From positions 1 to 36,021 of the forward strand of contig JACQTY010000034.1 of NCBI GenBank assembly GCA_016210545.1: 36,021 bases of DNA, in the 5' to 3' direction. The DNA comes from Chloroflexota bacterium (GTDB lineage: Bacteria; Chloroflexota; Dehalococcoidia; JACVQG01). This document shows positions 32,302-36,021 of this stretch, piece after piece (the first letter of the stretch is position 1; the number at the start of each line of letters is the position of its first letter). The notes beneath the pieces are model-generated. The model did not search any database, was not told where the DNA came from, and worked only from the letters and a program-made list of their open reading frames with translations. Made by a program: the position numbers and the translations under genes.

Positions 32302-33389
32302 CTCCCCCCGGGCCATCTGAGCGCTCTTCGAAGCGTTTGCATACCCGAACGTCCTCTTTCGGCTCGCCGGGCCGCATTGGTCATGACGCCAGCAAGTTCT
32401 ACGGCAGCCGTTTGTACGACGGCAAGGCAATGGGCGGCCCGGACGAGTACGTTGAGAATCCGATAGAACCTGCATCTCTGGACCGCGTCTACTGCAAGAG
32501 CAGCGAGAACATGGATGAACTCCCGGACTACAGCGTGCATTTGATGGTCACCTCGCCGCCCTACAATGTGACCAAGGAGTATGACGAGGACCTGACCCTG
32601 GACGAGTACCGGGGCCTGCTGAAAAGGGTCTTTGGCGAAGTATACAGAAAGCTGGTAACTGGAGGCCGCGCCTGCGTAAATCTGGCTAACGTGGGCAGGA
32701 AACCGTACATAGCCCTTCATAGCTATGTAATCCAGGACATGCAGGAAATGGGCTACATGATGCGGGGTGAGATCATCTGGAACAAGGCTGCCGGCTCTGG
32801 ACCGTCGACGGCGTGGGGATCGTGGCGATCGGCGGCCAATCCCACCCTGCGGGACGTCCATGAGTACATCCTGGTCTTTTCCAAGGAGTCCTTCAGCCGG
32901 TCGAAGACCCTCGGAACGGGGTCGAAGACCCTCGGAACGGGGTCGAAGACCCTCGGAACGGGGCAAAAACTACCCGGCAAGGAGAGCACCATCTCCAGGG
33001 ACGAGTTTCTGGAGTTCACCAAGAGCGTGTGGACGTTCCCTGCCGAGTCGGCGCAAAGGGTGGGCCACCCCGCCCCCTTCCCCGTGGAGTTGCCGTACAG
33101 GCTTATCCAATTGTACACCTTCAAGGGTGATGTTGTGCTCGACCCCTTCTGCGGCAGCGGCAGCACGTGTGTCGCGGCGTTGAAGGCGGGACGCCATTAC
33201 GTGGGTTACGATACCAAGGAAGACTACGTTCGTCTGGCGGAAGGACGCATAAGCGAGTACGGACAGCAGCTCTCGTTGATCGGGAAATCCCTGTCACCCT
33301 CTTCAATAGAGGGGGTTGAAAAGGTTTCGCCGTCCGGCGAACAGGGGGCTATACCCCTGAAGCTATCGTGTGATATTATTGAGTCTTGA
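32298..33389 (+). CDS. N4-cytosine/N6-adenine DNA methyltransferase (beta class)
   Basis: This 363-residue enzyme has motif order IV then I, as in beta-class methyltransferases: TSPPYNVTKEYD near 84, LMRGEIIWNK-like YMMRGEIIWNK, and motif I DPFCGSGSTCVAALK near 281 after WTFPAESAQRVGHPAPFP. The TTG at 32298 overlaps the upstream stop. Homologues I recall also contain the HDASKFYGSRLY segment, so the start must lie near here and not at the ATG further in. Residues 201-221 are three perfect copies of SKTLGTG in a loop before KESTISRDEFLEF. It may protect host DNA from the adjacent putative nuclease. Confidence 0.9.
   Translation: MTPPGPSERSSKRLHTRTSSFGSPGRIGHDASKFYGSRLYDGKAMGGPDEYVENPIEPASLDRVYCKSSENMDELPDYSVHLMVTSPPYNVTKEYDEDLTLDEYRGLLKRVFGEVYRKLVTGGRACVNLANVGRKPYIALHSYVIQDMQEMGYMMRGEIIWNKAAGSGPSTAWGSWRSAANPTLRDVHEYILVFSKESFSRSKTLGTGSKTLGTGSKTLGTGQKLPGKESTISRDEFLEFTKSVWTFPAESAQRVGHPAPFPVELPYRLIQLYTFKGDVVLDPFCGSGSTCVAALKAGRHYVGYDTKEDYVRLAEGRISEYGQQLSLIGKSLSPSSIEGVEKVSPSGEQGAIPLKLSCDIIES
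32901..32963 (+). repeat. Three perfect 21-bp tandem repeats inside the methyltransferase gene
   Basis: Three identical 21-base units lie head to tail (32901-32921, 32922-32942, 32943-32963), each encoding SKTLGTG, so copy-number change keeps the frame. Each junction contains the interrupted palindrome GGTC-GAA-GACC. There are no spacers, so it is not a CRISPR. Confidence 0.97.
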
Positions 33390-33407
33390 CAGGATTGGAA
33401 GAGGAAT

Positions 33408-34667
33408 ATGGGACAGACCTTAGCTGAGAAGATACTGAGCCAGAAGTCCGGCGTCACCGTGAGGGCTGGAGACATCGCCATCTCCGGGGTGGACCTGGCC
33501 TTTGTGCAGGATACCACCGGCCCCCTGACCGTCCGCCAGTTCTACGAGGGCGGCTTCGAGAAGCTGGCCAAACCCGACCGTACCATCCTCTTCTTGGACC
33601 ACGCCGCCCCCAGCCCTTCGCGGGAGCTGTCCAACGACCACCGCACTTTGCGGGAGTTCGCCGCCAAATCGGGCGCCCGTTTGTCCGAGGTGGGGGACGG
33701 CATCTGCCACCAACTGGTGGCGGAGTCCTATGCCCGTCCCGGCGAGGTCATTGTGGGGTCTGATTCCCATACCGTCACTGCCGGGGCGCTGGCGGCCTTT
33801 GCTACGGGCATGGGGTCCACCGACGTTGCCGTAGCCATGGCCCTGGGCCAGACCTGGTTCCGGGTTCCCGAGACCTTCCGGATCGAGTGCACAGGCGCCT
33901 TCCAGACCGGCGTATCGGCCAAGGACCTCATCCTGCACCTTATCGGCAGCATCGGCGCCGATGGCGCCACCTATAAGGCCCTGGAGTTCGGCGGCGAGGC
34001 CGTGGACAGGATGCCTGTCGGCGAGCGACTGGTCATTGCCAACATGGCCGTCGAGGCCGGGGCGAAGGCAGGGCTTTTCCCCTCGGACGCCGAGACACGG
34101 AAATACCTGCTGGCCCACAAGCGGGTGAACGATTACAAACCCATCCAGCCGGACCCGGGCGCCCGGTATGAGCGTGTCATTCCCATAGATGTGTCCAAAC
34201 TTGAGCCGCTGGTGGCCCAGCCTCATACCGTGGACAACGTCGCCACCGCGGCGAAGCTGAAGGGAACTAAGGTGCAGGAGGTATTCCTGGGCACCTGCAC
34301 CAACGGCCGTCTCGATGATCTTGCCATGGCGGCCAGGATACTCAAAGGAAAAAGGGCGCATCCCCAGACCCGGCTCCTGGTTGCCCCGGCGTCCCGCGGT
34401 GTGTTGCAGGCGGCTATCCGGGCCGGGTACATCCAGATCCTGCTCGATGCCGGCGCCGCTGTCTTGCCGCCTGGCTGCGCTGCCTGTTTGGGGTTGCACC
34501 AGGGCGTCCTGGGCGATACCGAGGCGTGCCTGTCGACGGCCAACCGCAATTTCAAGGGGCGGATGGGTAACCCGGAGGGGTTCATCTACTTGGCCAGCCC
34601 GGCTACGGCCGCGGCCACTGCTTTGATGGGGGAGATAACCGACCCCAGGGAGTTCCTGCGGGCGTAA
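33408..34667 (+). CDS. leuC: 3-isopropylmalate dehydratase/homoaconitase-type large subunit
   Basis: This is a 419-residue aconitase-superfamily large subunit that isomerises a hydroxy-acid using a [4Fe-4S] cluster. GSDSHTVTAGALAAFATGMG, FLGTCTNGRLDD (Cys ~296) and PPGCAACLG (Cys ~356 and ~359) give the three cluster ligands. GRMGNPEGFIYLASPATAAA closes the protein. The short length matches the archaeal/anaerobe LeuC-HacA class, so substrates other than isopropylmalate (homocitrate, dimethylmalate) are possible. GAGGA precedes the ATG. The small subunit is encoded 130 bases downstream with a repeat in between. No leuA or leuB is in the window. Confidence 0.9.
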   Translation: MGQTLAEKILSQKSGVTVRAGDIAISGVDLAFVQDTTGPLTVRQFYEGGFEKLAKPDRTILFLDHAAPSPSRELSNDHRTLREFAAKSGARLSEVGDGICHQLVAESYARPGEVIVGSDSHTVTAGALAAFATGMGSTDVAVAMALGQTWFRVPETFRIECTGAFQTGVSAKDLILHLIGSIGADGATYKALEFGGEAVDRMPVGERLVIANMAVEAGAKAGLFPSDAETRKYLLAHKRVNDYKPIQPDPGARYERVIPIDVSKLEPLVAQPHTVDNVATAAKLKGTKVQEVFLGTCTNGRLDDLAMAARILKGKRAHPQTRLLVAPASRGVLQAAIRAGYIQILLDAGAAVLPPGCAACLGLHQGVLGDTEACLSTANRNFKGRMGNPEGFIYLASPATAAATALMGEITDPREFLRA

Positions 34668-34691
34668 GCCGGGTGAGGCTGCGAAGATACG

Positions 34692-34749
34692 TGTCATTCC
34701 GGCCCCCGAGCCGCCCCGATTCATCGGGGCCGCTTGCGCGGGAATGACA
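34692..34749. repeat. REP-like inverted repeat between leuC and leuD
   Basis: The ends TGTCATTCC and GGAATGACA are perfect inverted copies and the middle has CCCCGATTCATCGGGG. It would fold into a long hairpin in the leuCD message and could lower expression of leuD relative to leuC. Confidence 0.8.
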
Positions 34750-34797
34750 GGCTGGTGGGTCGGCCTCCATTTTTCGAAAGAGGGGTGAGGTCAAACA

Positions 34798-35295
34798 GTG
34801 CCCGGAAGAGCTTTCAAGTTCGGCGATAACATCTCTACTGACCATATAGTGCCCGGCCGGCTGGCGGGCCTGCGCAGCAACCTGCCGGAGCTGGCCAAGC
34901 ATGTGCTGGAGGACGCCGACCCTACGTTCGCCTCGCGGGTCAAGCCCGGCGACTTCGTAGTGGGCGGCTCCAACTTCGGCCTGGGTTCCAGCCGGGAGCA
35001 TGCCCCTATAGTCATCAAGCTGGCGGGTGTGAAGGCAGTGCTGGCTAAGTCGTTTGCCCGTATCTTCTTCCGCAACGCCATTAACGTTGGCCTGCCGGTC
35101 CTTGTTTGCGATACCGACAAGATAAATGATGCTGATTCGCTGGAGGTTGACCTGGCAAAAGGGACAATTGACGATCTCACCAACGGCCAACATCTGACCT
35201 TCGGCGCGATCCCGCCTGTCATGCTGAGGATACTGGACGAGGGCGGCCTGCTGCCGTACATCAAGAAGTACGGCGGTTTCGTGCTGCCGAAGTAG
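34798..35295 (+). CDS. leuD: 3-isopropylmalate dehydratase-type small subunit
   Basis: This 165-residue swivel-domain subunit partners the large subunit at 33408. It starts at GTG (PGRAFKFGDNISTDHIVPGR) after GAGGGGTGAGG. Family motifs are DNISTDHI, the substrate-recognition loop GSNFGLGSSREHAP and FARIFFRNAINVGLPV. Together with leuC it forms the dehydratase; the pair is likely cotranscribed. Confidence 0.92.
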   Translation: MPGRAFKFGDNISTDHIVPGRLAGLRSNLPELAKHVLEDADPTFASRVKPGDFVVGGSNFGLGSSREHAPIVIKLAGVKAVLAKSFARIFFRNAINVGLPVLVCDTDKINDADSLEVDLAKGTIDDLTNGQHLTFGAIPPVMLRILDEGGLLPYIKKYGGFVLPK

Positions 35296-35301
35296 GGTGT
35301 G

Positions 35302-35414
35302 CTGTCATTCTGAACGGAGTGAAGAATCTGGGGAGGTGGGGCGAACACGTAGGCAGAGACCCCGCTACCACCCCAGACCCTGCGCCCCGATGAATCGGGA
35401 CTCAGGGTGACAGG
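35302..35414. repeat. 113-bp terminal-inverted-repeat element without a gene
   Basis: The left arm (35302-35336) begins CTGTCATTCTGA and ends GAAGAATCTGGGGAGG. The right arm (35368-35414) begins CCACCCCAGACCC and ends CTCAGGGTGACAGG. The arms are joined by only 31 bases. The right arm matches that of the GIY-YIG-bearing element at 35819-35865 at 46 of 47 positions. Confidence 0.85.
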
Positions 35415-35466
35415 CTAACATAGTTGCTTGGTTGGCCTAGTTCTATCCCGGTGCCGAAGCGCAGTT

Positions 35467-35865
35467 CTGTCATTCTGAGTCCCGGCAAGCCGGGACGAAG
35501 AATCTGGGGAGGCAGTGTTTAACGGTGAAGCAGTATTACGTGTACATCATGGCCAGCTACCGGGGCACGCTGTACACTGGGGTGACGAATAACGTGCTGC
35601 GCCGCGTTTATGAGCACCGTCAAAAGGTGACGCCCGGATTCACGTCAAAGTACAATGTCTCCAAGCTGGTCTACTATGAGGAAACGGACGACATTCTGGC
35701 GGCCATAGCCCGGGAGAAACAGATCAAGGGGTGGCTACGGCGCAAGAAGGCCGCGCTCATCGAGTCCATGAATCCGTACTGGAAGGACCTGGCCGAAGGC
35801 TGGCTGGAGGGTTCGCCGCCACCCCAGACCCTTCGCCCCGATGAATCGGGACTCAGGGTGACAGG
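35467..35865 (+). mobile_element. 399-bp candidate element: GIY-YIG gene between two repeat arms
   Basis: A left arm (35467-35502) CTGTCATTCTGAG...GAATCTGGGGAGG and a right arm (35819-35865) CCACCCCAGACCC...CTCAGGGTGACAGG bracket a GIY-YIG reading frame. The outer 13 bases are inverted copies at 11 of 13 positions. Neighbouring copies at 35302-35414 and 35938 onward have the same arms but no gene. Mobility is inferred, not shown; no target-site duplication was recognised. Confidence 0.5.
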
Positions 35866-35914
35866 GGAAGCCGAGCAGCCCGTGCGTGCTGGCCCGGCGT
35901 CTCCAGGTAACTGA
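35525..35914 (+). CDS. GIY-YIG family nuclease (UPF0213/YhbQ-like)
   Basis: This 129-residue protein starts with a GTG, 22 bases past the left repeat arm. The GIY-YIG core is YYVYIMASYRGTLYTGVTNN (VYI and YTG), followed by the catalytic Arg/His helix RRVYEHR, the LVYYEETDDILAAIAREKQI segment with the metal-binding Glu, and the NPYWKDL end. After residue ~98 the frame runs through the right repeat arm (PPPQTLRPDESGLRVTG) and stops beyond it, so the last ~30 residues are repeat-derived. The core fits single-domain GIY-YIG proteins. Cellular roles of this group are not well settled. Confidence 0.88.
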   Translation: MKQYYVYIMASYRGTLYTGVTNNVLRRVYEHRQKVTPGFTSKYNVSKLVYYEETDDILAAIAREKQIKGWLRRKKAALIESMNPYWKDLAEGWLEGSPPPQTLRPDESGLRVTGEAEQPVRAGPASPGN

Positions 35915-35937
35915 CGTGTCTGCGGGAATCGGTTAGC

Positions 35938-36021
35938 CTGTCATTCTGAGCCGAAGCCCCGAGCATAGCGAAGGGGCAACGAAGAATCTGGGGAGGCTGG
36001 GTTTTGCCGCCACCCCAGACC
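35938..36021. repeat. Third terminal-inverted-repeat element, cut by the window end
   Basis: The left arm (CTGTCATTCTGAG...GAAGAATCTGGGGAGG, with a longer GCCCCGAGCATAGCGAAGGGGC-like inner hairpin) ends at 35996. Ten or so bases later CCGCCACCCCAGACC (36007-36021) begins the right arm. The join resembles the GIY-YIG element with its gene removed. Confidence 0.8.

Noticed and set aside
32901-32963. Possible CRISPR array
   Set aside because: The three 21-bp units are directly adjacent with no spacers and lie inside a coding frame.
33420-34724. A 434-residue minus-strand frame antisense to leuC
   Set aside because: It is low-complexity Gly/Arg-rich sequence typical of an antisense shadow; leuC has all cluster cysteines and family motifs.

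Overview
The window reads as a bacterial chromosome segment of moderately high GC, by eye higher in the housekeeping genes and lower in the accessory ones. The gene content suggests an anaerobic, probably uncultivated bacterium, most likely a Chloroflexota/Dehalococcoidia-type lineage. The clues are the oxygen-sensitive ThiH route to thiamin, RNase J, a family-4 Fe-S uracil-DNA glycosylase, separate acyl-CoA carboxylase and PycB-type carboxyltransferase genes, LeuCD-type dehydratases, and many small toxin-antitoxin pairs. It also carries intergenic repeats of the 'TCATTCTGAG...CGAAGAATCT' kind. This placement is inference from recalled families, not a search result.

Region 1 (1-5515, minus strand) is a thiamin locus. 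A promoter, a TPP riboswitch and an intrinsic terminator precede thiC. Two small gene pairs follow (an ~80-aa unknown plus a PaREP1/HEPN-like protein, present twice), then thiS-thiG-thiH. A broken copy of the 3' end of thiC lies in front of the second pair and records how it arose. Region 2 (5691-11527, minus) holds a 1636-aa SF1 helicase fused to a Vsr/DUF559-like nuclease, and a vapBC-type toxin-antitoxin pair. Region 3 (11834-13759, minus) holds rnhB and mnmA. A divergent promoter at 13975 then drives a plus-strand run of udg, rnj and, after a repeat-filled gap, ftsK.

Region 4 (18798-23979, plus) is accessory. Five small toxin/antitoxin-like genes overlap one another directly after ftsK (DUF4258, DUF2283, DUF2283, DUF433, DUF5615). 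A single-chain type IIG restriction-modification enzyme and a hicB-hicA(frameshifted)-hicB cluster follow. Region 5 (24092-30845, plus) is central carbon metabolism: fumarase, an aldehyde dehydrogenase, an acyl-CoA carboxyltransferase beta subunit, a small gamma-like protein, and a carboxyltransferase with a fused biotin carrier domain. The last three could together form a transcarboxylase or decarboxylase, since no biotin carboxylase is present.

Region 6 (30860-33389, plus) is a tight three-gene operon: an AAA15-type ATPase, a small TOPRIM-like protein and a DNA methyltransferase with an in-frame 21-bp triplication. It is a candidate defence system. Region 7 (33408-36021) holds leuC- and leuD-like genes and then a cluster of terminal-inverted-repeat elements. 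One of these carries a GIY-YIG nuclease gene exactly between its two arms, while its neighbours look like empty versions of the same element.

Five transcription units begin with the same extended -10 motif (TGCTAT followed by A/G/C-T rich bases), so promoters can be placed with some confidence. No rRNA, tRNA or CRISPR array was recognised.
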